A stretch of 64,000 nt of DNA from Cyclobacteriaceae bacterium. GTDB lineage: Bacteria > Bacteroidota > Bacteroidia > Cytophagales > Cyclobacteriaceae. This document shows, in pieces, positions 26,193 to 34,586 of this stretch. Both the position numbers and the translations under genes were made by a program. How positions within the stretch are numbered: the stretch's first letter is position 1; the number at the start of each line of letters is the position of its first letter. The stretch is from the NCBI GenBank assembly GCA_028285445.1, contig JANQPQ010000056.1, positions 124,001 to 188,000 on the forward strand. Reading direction: 5' to 3'. Under the pieces are notes generated by a model. It was not told the origin of the DNA and did no database searches. It worked only from the letters and a program-made list of their open reading frames with translations.

Positions 26193-26687
26193 CTAGTTAA
26201 CCGTCAACGGCAAATCCAATAGAATACTTAAAGTATTTGCGGATTTATCCGCTTTTAACTTACTGATAGTCTGCAAAATATACTTAGGATACGCTTCTAC
26301 TGAGAATAGGCCAATGGTATAAGTAGTAACTCCAGATTTGAAAGTTGGGGAAATGCCATTGGGTGTATTCCAGGAGACTACTTTCTTAGATGTAAGCTCG
26401 AGTCTTGTTAAGTCATTTAATGGCAACCATTGCCCTTTCTTGAAACCAAAAACTGCCGTATAATCTCTGATCAACCCGGCGGAGCTATTAATCTGTACCC
26501 CGCTGTGGTTTAGTCTGAGGGTAAGACCCAGCAACAACATAAAAACCCCGACCAAACTCGCCTTCAATGTGGTCACCTGTAACGTGATAAAATGGGGGCT
26601 GATAATGGCAAATAACCCCACAAGCACAAACAACCACCAGAAACTACTGGCCCCTCCGAAGGTGTATTGATTGCGAAAAGTGAACAT
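26193..26687 (-). CDS. Membrane protein with PH-like tail, unknown function
   Basis: 164 aa from ATG 26687 (a TTG at 26720 is in frame). Two adjacent TM helices (about 14-32 and 37-57) are followed by a soluble domain of alternating strands: LRLNHSGVQINSSAGLIRDYTA, QWLPLNDLTRLELTS, TTYTIGLFSVE. The form, with two helices and then a strand-rich tail containing an L-x-L-x-L pattern and a final helix, is like bacterial PH-domain membrane proteins. Divergent from the LuxR-type regulator gene with 69 bases between them. No specific role can be given. Confidence 0.65.
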   Translation of the reverse strand: MFTFRNQYTFGGASSFWWLFVLVGLFAIISPHFITLQVTTLKASLVGVFMLLLGLTLRLNHSGVQINSSAGLIRDYTAVFGFKKGQWLPLNDLTRLELTSKKVVSWNTPNGISPTFKSGVTTYTIGLFSVEAYPKYILQTISKLKADKSANTLSILLDLPLTVN

Positions 26688-26756
26688 CGTGGGCAATCTT
26701 GTTACAAGTAATGAAACCAATAAATATGTAAATTACAAACTGATTAAGGAGTTCCG

Positions 26757-27170
26757 ATGAGGCAAACTATACTCATATTTGGGGGGCTTTCAATTGCCCT
26801 TCTGCTACTATTCGAGTTGAGCAAATACTCCATATTGGCATCGTCGGGACAAAGCCTCCGGGAGGTATTTGTTGTTGTTTCCGGGATACTATTTGTCGCA
26901 ATTGGATTCCTCATCAACCGTTTCTTCTACAAACCGCCTGGAATCGCTAGTGCTAACCCAAATCTCTCCCAAGGGCAATCACAGCTAAGTAATCAAGAAC
27001 ATAAGGTCCTTATCCTGATGGCAGACGGTAAATCTAATCTTGAAATAGCCGAAGCCCTTTTCATAGCAGAAAGCACCGTCAAGTCGCATGTGTCCAATAT
27101 TTTGTCTAAGCTTAATGCCAGGCGGCGTACTGAGGCTGTAAGGATCGGGAGAGACTTGGAGATCATCTAA
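26757..27170 (+). CDS. Membrane-bound LuxR-type HTH regulator
   Basis: 137 aa. Two TM helices (about 5-22 and 35-55), a short linker, and a GerE/LuxR HTH domain (about 75-137): LSNQEHKVLILMADGKSNLEIAE in two parts, then AESTVKSHVSNILSKLNARRRTEAV. There is no receiver domain. Such short membrane-anchored LuxR proteins occur in Bacteroidota directly before DUF4199 genes, as here (next gene 115 bases on). I infer that the DNA-binding domain stays tethered at the inner membrane. Confidence 0.9.
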   Translation: MRQTILIFGGLSIALLLLFELSKYSILASSGQSLREVFVVVSGILFVAIGFLINRFFYKPPGIASANPNLSQGQSQLSNQEHKVLILMADGKSNLEIAEALFIAESTVKSHVSNILSKLNARRRTEAVRIGRDLEII

Positions 27171-27285
27171 GATTTCTGCCCCCAACTTTTGACCTATTTC
27201 ATCGCAAAACGGATAAATCCTACTTTAGTCTGAGGTTGCTATCGGCCTAAGTAATTATCATGCGGAGCGTTCAAAATAAAGCAAA

Positions 27286-27768
27286 ATGAAATACTACATC
27301 ATAAGGTACGGGCTAATTGGAGCTGCTGCTATGATAGTACTCGCCCTGATCAACTGGTTTACTATCGCACGTATATTCGGCCCAGGTCCATCCCAGGCTC
27401 TTGGTTTTACCACTATTGCCTTGTCATTGCTTTGCATTCCATTGGGGGTAAAATACTTCAGGGATAAGCTGAACAATGGCCAGGTATCATTTGCCGAGGC
27501 ATTTAAGATTGGAACTGGCATTACACTGGTTACTTCGTTGGTAATGTTCTTTTATGGCCTCCTTTTCTGGACATTGCAGGGGGAAGAGATGCGTCAGTGG
27601 CAATTTGCTAACATGAGTGAAGCCGAACTTCAGCAGGCCCAAGCGCAATTGGCAGAGATGCCAGAGTATATGAGTGCCGTTTGGTTTCAGGGGGTAATAA
27701 TGTTCATGATGGTCTTTCTTATTGGCCTCATAATTAACACAACTAGTGCCTTGGTACTAAAAAGATAG
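27286..27768 (+). CDS. DUF4199 membrane protein
   Basis: 160 aa with four TM helices (about 7-27, 38-56, 74-96, 133-155) and the family pattern: short N-terminus, GVKYFRDKLNNGQVSF cytoplasmic loop, then an acidic/Gln-rich extracytoplasmic loop (about 97-130). The role of DUF4199 is not known. The neighbouring LuxR-type membrane protein is its usual partner. A strong terminator lies 62 bases downstream. Confidence 0.9.
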   Translation: MKYYIIRYGLIGAAAMIVLALINWFTIARIFGPGPSQALGFTTIALSLLCIPLGVKYFRDKLNNGQVSFAEAFKIGTGITLVTSLVMFFYGLLFWTLQGEEMRQWQFANMSEAELQQAQAQLAEMPEYMSAVWFQGVIMFMMVFLIGLIINTTSALVLKR

Positions 27769-27830
27769 TACTGCTTGCAGATGTATTTGCAGGTGATCGA
27801 TTAAGGTTGTCGAGGAAAAATCGATGGCAG

Positions 27831-27858
27831 AGGCCAGGAGCTATCCTGGCCTTATTTT
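27831..27858 (+). terminator. Rho-independent terminator after the DUF4199 gene
   Basis: Perfect 9-bp stem AGGCCAGGA (27831-27839) / TCCTGGCCT (27844-27852), tetraloop GCTA, then T-rich TATTTTGT. It separates the LuxR/DUF4199 unit from the CPBP/sigma unit. Confidence 0.85.
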
Positions 27859-27960
27859 GTTATTTAGCACGAATTGCCTTTAATAGCACAAACTTTAAGG
27901 GTAAGCAACGCTTTTTACAGAATTATTGTCTGCATATAAAGCCACATTGAGCATCACCAT

Positions 27961-28737
27961 ATGAAAACAACTTTCAAAGTACTTTCGATTACCTCGCTTT
28001 GCTTTCTAGCGTATTACCTCTTTAGTGATTTCGTGTTTACGGAACTTCGATCCTTCCTCACTCCTATTCTGAGCAGCCGCGGAATAGCTCACAATTTGGC
28101 TTACATTATAGTTGGCTTCCCTCTTTTTATTGGTGTCTTCATCCTGCATGGCAGAAAGGAATTCTGGACGTCACTAGGAATAAGCACTGGTTTTATCACA
28201 GCCTTGGTTATGGCATTGATCTGCACGTCACCAATGCTGATTGGATACGCCATTGTATTTCCATTTAATACAGATATAGATTTGAATAAAATCCTGATCG
28301 GTGCCGTAGCTGCGGCTTTTTTTGAAGAACTATACTTTCGTGGGTTTCTATTTGGGCAACTTTTCAGGTTTAGCAAGTTCGGATTTATCCCTTCTATATC
28401 CATTGGGGCTATACTCTTCGCCCTTGGGCATATGTACCAAAGTCAAGACCCACTTGTTTTGCTTGGCGTTTTTCTAACTACTTTTCTGGGCGCTATTTTG
28501 TTCGCCTGGGCTTATGTAGAATGGAAAGACAATCTTTGGGTGCCCATATTTCTTCATTTTTTCATGAACCTATTCTGGATGTTATTTTCAGCTGGTGATG
28601 ACGCGTTAGGCGGCATTTGGTCCAATGTGTTTAGGGTGTTAACTATTGTTCTAATAATCGTTGGAACAATCGTCTACAAAAGAAGAAAAGGATTGAAGCT
28701 TGCAGTGAACCGCAGCAATATCTGGATGCGTAGGTAG
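27961..28737 (+). CDS. CPBP-family intramembrane glutamic protease (CAAX/Abi)
   Basis: 258 aa, seven to eight TM helices. Motif 1 is E122-E123-L-Y-F-R127 (EExxxR), motif 2 FALGHM (about 153-158) and motif 3 HFFMNLFW (about 198-205), the full catalytic set of the family. Relatives cleave prenylated proteins, process bacteriocins or act on anti-sigma factors. A sigma factor gene follows four bases downstream; a role in its regulation is an attractive inference but is not shown by sequence. Confidence 0.9.
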   Translation: MKTTFKVLSITSLCFLAYYLFSDFVFTELRSFLTPILSSRGIAHNLAYIIVGFPLFIGVFILHGRKEFWTSLGISTGFITALVMALICTSPMLIGYAIVFPFNTDIDLNKILIGAVAAAFFEELYFRGFLFGQLFRFSKFGFIPSISIGAILFALGHMYQSQDPLVLLGVFLTTFLGAILFAWAYVEWKDNLWVPIFLHFFMNLFWMLFSAGDDALGGIWSNVFRVLTIVLIIVGTIVYKRRKGLKLAVNRSNIWMRR

Positions 28738-28741
28738 GCAA

Positions 28742-29401
28742 ATGCCAGGAGGCAGCTATTATGCAAAAAAGGTGTACCTTTGCCCCATCGATCAAGCCCA
28801 AACTATAGCGCTTTACCAACCTACCCTACAGGCCATCGCCATGAAGATGGTTGGCTCTCTTCAGGACGCGGAGGACATTGTGCAGGAGACTTTCCTCAAA
28901 TGGCTTACCGCGGAAAAAGAGAAGATCAAAAACACCAAGGCTTACCTGATAAAAGCTGTTACAAATAATTGCCTCAATCACCTGGAGTCTTTGAAGCGCA
29001 AAAAGCAGCAATATCTGGACAACCTTAACCCTTCCGAGTTAATTGACTGGGGTAAAGTTTCTGATTTTGCCAAGATCGATTTTGAGCAGGAGGTTTCTGC
29101 AGCGCTAAACGTGCTTCACAAGAAACTGGAGCCACTGGAGAAAGGCGTTTTTGTATTGCGAGAAGTATTCAATTTCGACTACGAGGAGCTTCAGCAGATA
29201 TTTGATAAGAAAAAGGAGAACTGCAGGCAGCTCGTATCGCGGGCTAAGGCTAAACTTTTCGACCAGACAAGCAAGGCCAAAACACCCGTTACTTCTAAAA
29301 AGCAGTTTTTGACTAGTTTCCAAAATGCCTGCGACTTGGGCCAGATTAGCGATTTTATTCAGGAATTAGGTCAGGATCTTAGCGCCAAGATTAAAAAGTA
29401 G
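28742..29401 (+). CDS. Sigma-70 family RNA polymerase sigma factor (SigJ-like)
   Basis: 219 aa. Region 2: YQPTLQAIAMKMVGSLQ, then DAEDIVQETFLKWLTA; region 4: LEPLEKGVFVLREVFNFDYEE and IFDKKKENCRQLVSRAKAKL. The order FVLREVF followed by a C-terminal extension (about 175-219) resembles SigJ/ECF41-type factors, but the usual SnoaL-like C-terminal domain is shortened to about 45 residues. The ATG at 28742 follows the CPBP stop by four bases. A TACCTTTG at 28775-28782 lies inside the ORF, but no better start follows it. Confidence 0.85.
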   Translation: MPGGSYYAKKVYLCPIDQAQTIALYQPTLQAIAMKMVGSLQDAEDIVQETFLKWLTAEKEKIKNTKAYLIKAVTNNCLNHLESLKRKKQQYLDNLNPSELIDWGKVSDFAKIDFEQEVSAALNVLHKKLEPLEKGVFVLREVFNFDYEELQQIFDKKKENCRQLVSRAKAKLFDQTSKAKTPVTSKKQFLTSFQNACDLGQISDFIQELGQDLSAKIKK

Positions 29402-29419
29402 AAAATAATTGCTGTTTTC

Positions 29420-29448
29420 TGTCACACTTCCCTTCTCTACCTGTCTTA
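29420..29448 (+). promoter_or_regulatory. Possible ECF-type promoter of the desaturase gene
   Basis: TGTCAC at 29420-29425, 17-base spacer, GTCTTA at 29443-29448, 32 bases before the ATG. Similar to, but weaker than, the pair at 3909 and 49396 (spacer one shorter, -10 altered). Confidence 0.3.
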
Positions 29449-29480
29449 GATAAAACAACTGCCCATTATTACTCAGTATT

Positions 29481-30251
29481 ATGGAATACATCATCATTTT
29501 CTTTATAGCGCACTGGTATCTGTCGCTGTTCTTCCAAACTTTCTTCCTTCATCGTTATGCAGCTCATGCTGCATTTACCATGAGTAAGACCTGGGAGAAG
29601 ATATTCTTTGTCCTTACCTGGTTCTTTCAAGGCTCCAACTACCTAAGCGCTTTTGGCTACGGCGTAATGCACCGCATGCACCATGCATATGCAGACACAC
29701 CCCAGGATCCACACTCGCCTAAATATGACGAGAGCCTATTCAAGATGATGTGGAAAACCAAAACCATTTACTCTGCCATCGCCAACAAGAAGGTGCATGT
29801 TGATGAGCGTTTCACAAAAGGGGTTCCGGAATGGACTCCATTTGACAAGTTTGCGAGATCTTGGCCATCAAGGTTGATGTGGGGTATAGCCTACACATTG
29901 TTTTACTACAATTTTGCTACCGAATGGTGGATGTGGTTGTTGTTACCGCTTCAATACCTACTATCACCAATTCACGGGGCCATTATCAACTGGTTTGCAC
30001 ACAAATACGGTTACCGCAACTACGAAGTGGGAGATACTTCACGAAACTTCCTTCCCTTTGATTTCTTGATGATGGGCGAAAGTTATCATAACAATCACCA
30101 TAAAAACGGCAGTAGAGCCAATTTCGGTGGCGTCCGCTGGCATGAAATCGATCCGACTTACCTTGTTATTAGACTATTTAACAGGCTCGGTATCATTCAG
30201 TTAGCTAAAGAAAAGCAACTAGCACCTGAAGTAGTCAAGAAGGCAGCCTAA
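29481..30251 (+). CDS. Acyl-CoA/acyl-lipid delta-9-type fatty acid desaturase
   Basis: 256 aa, a short desaturase. All three histidine boxes are present: H24-RYAA-H29, H64-RM-H67-H68 and H203-NN-H206-H207, which bind the di-iron centre. Four TM helices flank them. It inserts a cis double bond into membrane acyl chains with O2 and an electron donor; its role is membrane fluidity. Monocistronic by spacing. Confidence 0.93.
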   Translation: MEYIIIFFIAHWYLSLFFQTFFLHRYAAHAAFTMSKTWEKIFFVLTWFFQGSNYLSAFGYGVMHRMHHAYADTPQDPHSPKYDESLFKMMWKTKTIYSAIANKKVHVDERFTKGVPEWTPFDKFARSWPSRLMWGIAYTLFYYNFATEWWMWLLLPLQYLLSPIHGAIINWFAHKYGYRNYEVGDTSRNFLPFDFLMMGESYHNNHHKNGSRANFGGVRWHEIDPTYLVIRLFNRLGIIQLAKEKQLAPEVVKKAA

Positions 30252-30350
30252 CCAAGCTACAGGACTTATTAAAGTTTGTGTTCCCACCCCGTGGGCTGGG
30301 ATAATACCGTCCAATCTAACCATCCTTTGTTTGACTAAATAAGAAGAGAA

Positions 30351-31022
30351 ATGAAGAAAGGTTCAATTCTATTAATGACGATGTTGATGCTAGGTGGATG
30401 TTTAACCCTGCAATTCGAAGAGCCACAACCATCAGGTGCCGATGTATTGCAACAATTCCCGAAAAGTTTTAGAGGCCATTACGTGTTTGAGGATGATACC
30501 ATCGAAGTAGGGACAAATCGAGTGTACTACCCTGAAGAGTACAGTAAAAGTATCGCTCTTAGTGAATTGGAAAAAACTGAGGAGTTACGGGTGGAAGACA
30601 ATCTTATCTACGATAGCACTCTACCAACCCAAGAGGGAGTTGCTTTCAAGGTAAGCAATGACACCCTTAGGTATGAAACTACCTTACGTCTACATTACCA
30701 GCTTTCCGATACTTTGCAGTTAAGAAAACTTGGCAAATGGTTGATAGTAAATCATAAAGATGAAGATGATGATTATTGGGATGTTTACCTGCTAGCTCGA
30801 AAAAGAAAAGATCTGATATTGTATGTGACCGGGAACTTCAAGGTTGATGACAGAAACACCAAGGTAGAGACTGAGGAACGGAAACTTTCTGAGTTCTTCG
30901 CTATAACCAACTTCCGTAAAGTCAGCAACAAGCACTACATTTTGAACCCAACCAAAAAAGAACTTAAGGCTTTGATAAAGGCAGACTTTTTCTCAGAGCA
31001 AATGAGGTTTCGACGAATATGA
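30351..31022 (+). CDS. Lipoprotein of unknown function
   Basis: 223 aa with lipobox LGGC (Cys17), so anchored by lipid. The mature protein is highly charged and beta-rich (FRGHYVFEDDTIEVG, LRLHYQLSDTLQLRKLGKWLIVNHKDED, WDVYLLARKRKDLILYV). It contains no motif I recognise. It has its own 99-base upstream gap and converges with the ABC exporter gene after a 12-base gap. Confidence 0.75.
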   Translation: MKKGSILLMTMLMLGGCLTLQFEEPQPSGADVLQQFPKSFRGHYVFEDDTIEVGTNRVYYPEEYSKSIALSELEKTEELRVEDNLIYDSTLPTQEGVAFKVSNDTLRYETTLRLHYQLSDTLQLRKLGKWLIVNHKDEDDDYWDVYLLARKRKDLILYVTGNFKVDDRNTKVETEERKLSEFFAITNFRKVSNKHYILNPTKKELKALIKADFFSEQMRFRRI

Positions 31023-31034
31023 ATTGAGTTAGGT

Positions 31035-32771
31035 CTATATTCTGCTCTGGTAGGTGTATAACTGATAGTATCTACCCTCCTTGGCTATCAGTTCATCGTG
31101 GGTGCCGCGCTCAACTATCTCTCCTTTCTCAACGATTAAGATTTGATCTGCTTGCCTGATCGTGCTTAATCTGTGGGCGATAACAAAGGTGGTGCGATCT
31201 TTCATCAGCATCTCAAGGCTCTGCTGAATATAAGTCTCGCTTTCAGTATCGAGGTTAGATGTAGCCTCGTCAAGAATAATAATCTTAGGATCGGCTAGCA
31301 ACGCCCGAGCAATAGAAATGCGTTGACGCTGACCACCAGATAGCTTCACCCCTCTCTCACCGATGACTGTATCCAGTCCATCCTCAAAACGCTCAGTAAA
31401 CTCGTTGACATATGCTCCTTTTACGGCAGCATGGAGTTGCTCATCTGAAGCATTTGGCCTGGGGAAAAGTATGTTCTCCCTAATAGTGCCTTCGAAAAGG
31501 AAATCATCCTGAAGTACAACCCCCAGGTGTTTCCGATAACTTCCCAGGTTTACTTGAGAAAGGTCTTGACCATCAATAGTGATTTTGCCAGTATCAGGAT
31601 TAAGGAAGGTAGCTGCCAGCCCGGCGATAGTGGATTTACCAGACCCGGAGCTGCCTACCAAGGCAGTAACGCTTCCCTTTGGTGCCTCAAAACTTATATT
31701 TCTCAATACCTCTTTCTCCTCTTCGTAGCTGAAAGAGACATCATCAAATACCATATCTCCGTGTAAACCTTCCAACAGATTAGGTCTCTTCTCAGCCAGA
31801 TCTTCCGGATCCATTTTCATTATCTCTTCGGTTCTATCTAGTCCGGCAAACGCCTCTGTTAGCTGGCTCCCGATATTGCTCATCTGTACAATCGGGGCTA
31901 TCATAAACCCGAGGAAAAGCGTAAATGAAATAAAATCTCCAATAGTAAGATTTTCCCCAATAATCATGTAGCCACCTATTCCCATAATACCAACACTAGC
32001 CAACCCAAGTAAAAATGTAGCGGAACTGGTGACAAAAGCCGTTGCAGTTAGGCTCGACTTTACGTTTTCATAGAGTGTCTTTACCCCTTTTTCGAAAGTC
32101 TTGTTTTCCTGAGGTTCAGCATTAAATCCCTTGATCACCCTCACACCGTTTAAAGTCTCCGTTAGCCGCCCGGTGACTTCCGCATTTAACTTACCCCTGG
32201 TTCTAAATATCGGCCTGATTTTACCAAATGCCTTCAATGCGATAAAAGCAAATACACTCACGGGAACCAACACGAAAAGAGTCATGGTGGCGCTAATATT
32301 TATGAGCAAGAAAAGAGAGATGATGGCAGTTAGAGTACCTCCCACCAGTTGCAGCAGCCCGGTACCAACCAGGTTGCGTACCCCCTCCACATCAGTCATA
32401 ATTCGAGATACCAAAGCTCCGGATTTGTTATTATCGAAATAGCTTATTGGCAGCGACAACACTTTCTTCTGTACTTTGGCTCGCAATTGAGAAATAAGAT
32501 ACTGTGCCTCTACGCTTAGTATTCTGGTTAGTAGAAATGAAGTAATGGCCTGGACTAGGATAGCCGCTACCACTACCAGCAACAATGTTTTGAGCATCGG
32601 TATGTCCTTATTGACAATCACATCATCGATAAGGTACTTGCTTGCGCCTGGCAGCACCAGGCTGGCTAACCTGCTAAATACTATCAAGACCAGCCCGATT
32701 GCTATAGTCTTGCGGCGTGGCCAGATAATATTCTTGAAGGCCCAGCCAAAAGTGACGTTCTTCTTGCTCAT
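31035..32771 (-). CDS. ABC exporter, fused membrane and ATPase domains (MsbA-like)
   Basis: 578 aa, the length of a half-transporter. The membrane domain (about 15-310) has six TM helices; the ATPase domain (about 335-578) has Walker A VGSSGSGKST (about 369-378), Q-loop LQDDFLFEGTI, signature LSGGQRQR (about 472), Walker B IIILDEATSNLD (about 490-500) and H-loop in VIAHRLSTI. It works as a homodimer, or with another half. Lipid-flippase, peptide or drug export cannot be told apart from sequence. Preceded 81 bases upstream by the YdeI-like gene in the same direction. Confidence 0.95.
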   Translation of the reverse strand: MSKKNVTFGWAFKNIIWPRRKTIAIGLVLIVFSRLASLVLPGASKYLIDDVIVNKDIPMLKTLLLVVVAAILVQAITSFLLTRILSVEAQYLISQLRAKVQKKVLSLPISYFDNNKSGALVSRIMTDVEGVRNLVGTGLLQLVGGTLTAIISLFLLINISATMTLFVLVPVSVFAFIALKAFGKIRPIFRTRGKLNAEVTGRLTETLNGVRVIKGFNAEPQENKTFEKGVKTLYENVKSSLTATAFVTSSATFLLGLASVGIMGIGGYMIIGENLTIGDFISFTLFLGFMIAPIVQMSNIGSQLTEAFAGLDRTEEIMKMDPEDLAEKRPNLLEGLHGDMVFDDVSFSYEEEKEVLRNISFEAPKGSVTALVGSSGSGKSTIAGLAATFLNPDTGKITIDGQDLSQVNLGSYRKHLGVVLQDDFLFEGTIRENILFPRPNASDEQLHAAVKGAYVNEFTERFEDGLDTVIGERGVKLSGGQRQRISIARALLADPKIIILDEATSNLDTESETYIQQSLEMLMKDRTTFVIAHRLSTIRQADQILIVEKGEIVERGTHDELIAKEGRYYQLYTYQSRI

Positions 32772-32852
32772 GGCCAGCTAAGCACTATAACCGTACCCAA
32801 GAAAGAATGTGTGCCAAATAGTCAGAACAAGATAAAGAGGTACTTGGATGCC

Positions 32853-33488
32853 CTATTTTCTGTTCATCCTGTAAGCATCATGAAAGCCCTCGCCCCGCAA
32901 AATCTTCTCTACACATTTTTCAATTCTGGATTCCCGGGTCTTGGATTGCTTGGGTTGTGTAAAATGAATGATGTAGCCTCGCTGGCGACCGGGGGTCAAT
33001 GCCTCGAATGCAGTTTTAAGCTCTGGCATTTGATCAAACTTGGCTTGTAGCTCTGCTGGTATAGGTTCAGGATCTTTCTTAAACTCAAGCTGTTTGCCCG
33101 TTTTCTCTAAATCTATAGCTTCAAAAATGTAAGCTCTAAGCACGTCATCTAAATTCTCCACCTGCTCTATATCAGTAAATTTTGCCAAGCGAGAAGCTTG
33201 CGAATGCTCACCCGGAGCCACTAAGATGTTATTCGGGTCTTTCAACAATGAGCCCTTAAAAAAGGCCAAAGCGGCGTAGTCTTTAAAAGCTGTTGCGATT
33301 AGAACATTGCTCCCTTCATAAGTATAACAAGGCTGCGACCATTTATACTCCTCCTTAAGACCACAGGAGAGAAGAATCTTTCTCAGTTGAATAATTATCT
33401 CCTTCCAGGTGTGCACTTTGCAATCAGGAGTTCTATAATAAGAACAGCGTCCACAGCCCTCCTCCAAATAAGTATCTACTTGGTTCAT
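32853..33488 (-). CDS. DUF1801/YdeI (OmdA)-like protein
   Basis: 211 aa, cytoplasmic. N-terminal DUF1801-type domain (about 20-120) with WKEIIIQLRKILLSCGLKEE, YKWSQPCYTYEGSNVL and AALAFFKGSLL. The C-terminal part (about 135-211) is the OmdA-like helical segment, IPAELQAKFDQMPELKTAFEALTPGRQRGYIIHF (here described in two parts: 142-155 and 160-176), ending in ESRIEKCVEKIL. The family's exact job is unsettled; relatives are linked with envelope stress or peptide resistance. An N-terminal CGRC pair (Cys11, Cys14) is unusual. Confidence 0.85.
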   Translation of the reverse strand: MNQVDTYLEEGCGRCSYYRTPDCKVHTWKEIIIQLRKILLSCGLKEEYKWSQPCYTYEGSNVLIATAFKDYAALAFFKGSLLKDPNNILVAPGEHSQASRLAKFTDIEQVENLDDVLRAYIFEAIDLEKTGKQLEFKKDPEPIPAELQAKFDQMPELKTAFEALTPGRQRGYIIHFTQPKQSKTRESRIEKCVEKILRGEGFHDAYRMNRK

Positions 33489-33542
33489 TTCAGTGGCATT
33501 CTTAATGCTAATATACTAAAACCACCTAGGCCAAAGTAGATG

Positions 33543-34196
33543 CTAGGCCTTGGAGACAGTTACTTTACTTCTTAGTAAATCGTCATTGGTGAGGCATTGA
33601 ACCAAGAACTTCGCGGTAGATTTGCGGCTAATAGTCAAATTGGGCTTGGGCTGATTTTGCTCGGTAAGCTTAATTTCCTGTGACTTGTTGGTATTGGTCA
33701 ATCCAGTGGGCCTGACAATAATCCAGTTATGACCCGAATTTGTCAACAGCTCCTCCTGCTTTTGGTGGTCTTCATAAGCGTGTTTGATATTGCTATTGTC
33801 TATCAGCCATCGAAACCAGCCCGGAATATCATTCTTTGTTTCGGCTACTCCCCAAGCCGAGCAAGTAACAACCCGCTCCAATTGCGCTGTCTTTTCCAGA
33901 GATATCAAACCTCGCATTGTATCAGAAAGCAAGGTCTTTGGTGTCCTGAGGGGCGACCATGGAAAATCCGTCTTCCGTGAAATGTTTAAGGTACTGATTA
34001 CATACCGACAACCTTCAATTGCCTTAGCCAAATCCCGCGGATTCGTCACATCTCCCTGAATTATTTCTAATCCAGTGCGTTTGCGAATTTTGCTTGAATC
34101 TCTTACCAGGCAAACAACGCCATAATTGTTATGTAACGCTTCATCAAGAACCAGTTTACCCGTTCTTCCTGTGGCGCCGAGGAGTAAAAGTTTCAT
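33543..34196 (-). CDS. NAD(P)-binding atypical SDR (NmrA-like) protein
   Basis: 217 aa. Starts with the Rossmann motif LLLGATGRTGKLV (GxxGxxG at about 7-13), then a strand GLEIIQGDVTNPRDLAKAI and the later VVTCSAWGVAE. This is the pattern of the NmrA/BLVRB-like atypical short-chain dehydrogenases, which bind NAD(P)(H) and may act as reductases or redox sensors. Seven bases downstream of the Coa1-like gene, so likely co-transcribed with it. Confidence 0.87.
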   Translation of the reverse strand: MKLLLLGATGRTGKLVLDEALHNNYGVVCLVRDSSKIRKRTGLEIIQGDVTNPRDLAKAIEGCRYVISTLNISRKTDFPWSPLRTPKTLLSDTMRGLISLEKTAQLERVVTCSAWGVAETKNDIPGWFRWLIDNSNIKHAYEDHQKQEELLTNSGHNWIIVRPTGLTNTNKSQEIKLTEQNQPKPNLTISRKSTAKFLVQCLTNDDLLRSKVTVSKA

Positions 34197-34203
34197 AACC
34201 GGG

Positions 34204-34548
34204 CTAGTACTTCATATCAACCAATTGCCACTTTTCACCCAGGTCTTTCTTGAGTTGGCATGTAACTACTATTGATTTTTGGGAACCATTCACCCTAATA
34301 TCAAAGGTAGCATCTCCTGAGCCCTGATGTTCTTTCATTTTGCCAGTTACCATATAGCCGTATGAAACCACAGAGCCTATCTCTGTCAGTATATCTACAT
34401 CCTTTTCAATAGCTTCTATTGCAATAGCATATGGCTCTGAATTGAAGAAATGTAGCTGTATGCCCACCACCAGCACCATGGCGACGGGTATCATAATTAA
34501 CATAATTCTTGCAAATACTCTTGCAGACTTGAATATATCAATTCCCAT
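34204..34548 (-). CDS. Coa1-like small membrane protein
   Basis: 114 aa. One TM helix (about 13-34) then a small extracytoplasmic domain: YAIAIEAIEKDVDILTEIG, a strand turn YGYMVTGKM, GSGDATFDIRVNG, and a final KWQLVDMKY. This pattern (helix, conserved Gly, G-x-A-x-x-x-x-x-V-x-G, terminal W-x-L) is like the cytochrome oxidase assembly factor 1 (Coa1) superfamily. Assignment is by eye. There are no oxidase genes nearby; bacterial Coa1-like proteins are often orphans. Lies between the VOC gene (38 bases) and the NmrA-like gene (7 bases). Confidence 0.6.
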   Translation of the reverse strand: MGIDIFKSARVFARIMLIMIPVAMVLVVGIQLHFFNSEPYAIAIEAIEKDVDILTEIGSVVSYGYMVTGKMKEHQGSGDATFDIRVNGSQKSIVVTCQLKKDLGEKWQLVDMKY

Positions 34549-34586
34549 AACTCCTAGATGGCACAGAATCTAGACTGACTTCCATA

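Noticed and set aside
28775-28782. TACCTTTG as a promoter inside the sigma gene
   Set aside because: No TTG at the -33 distance, and no suitable start codon downstream that keeps region 2 intact.
30283-30295. CCCAC/GTGGG hairpin after the desaturase gene
   Set aside because: Stem of only five pairs and no T run; not convincing as a terminator.
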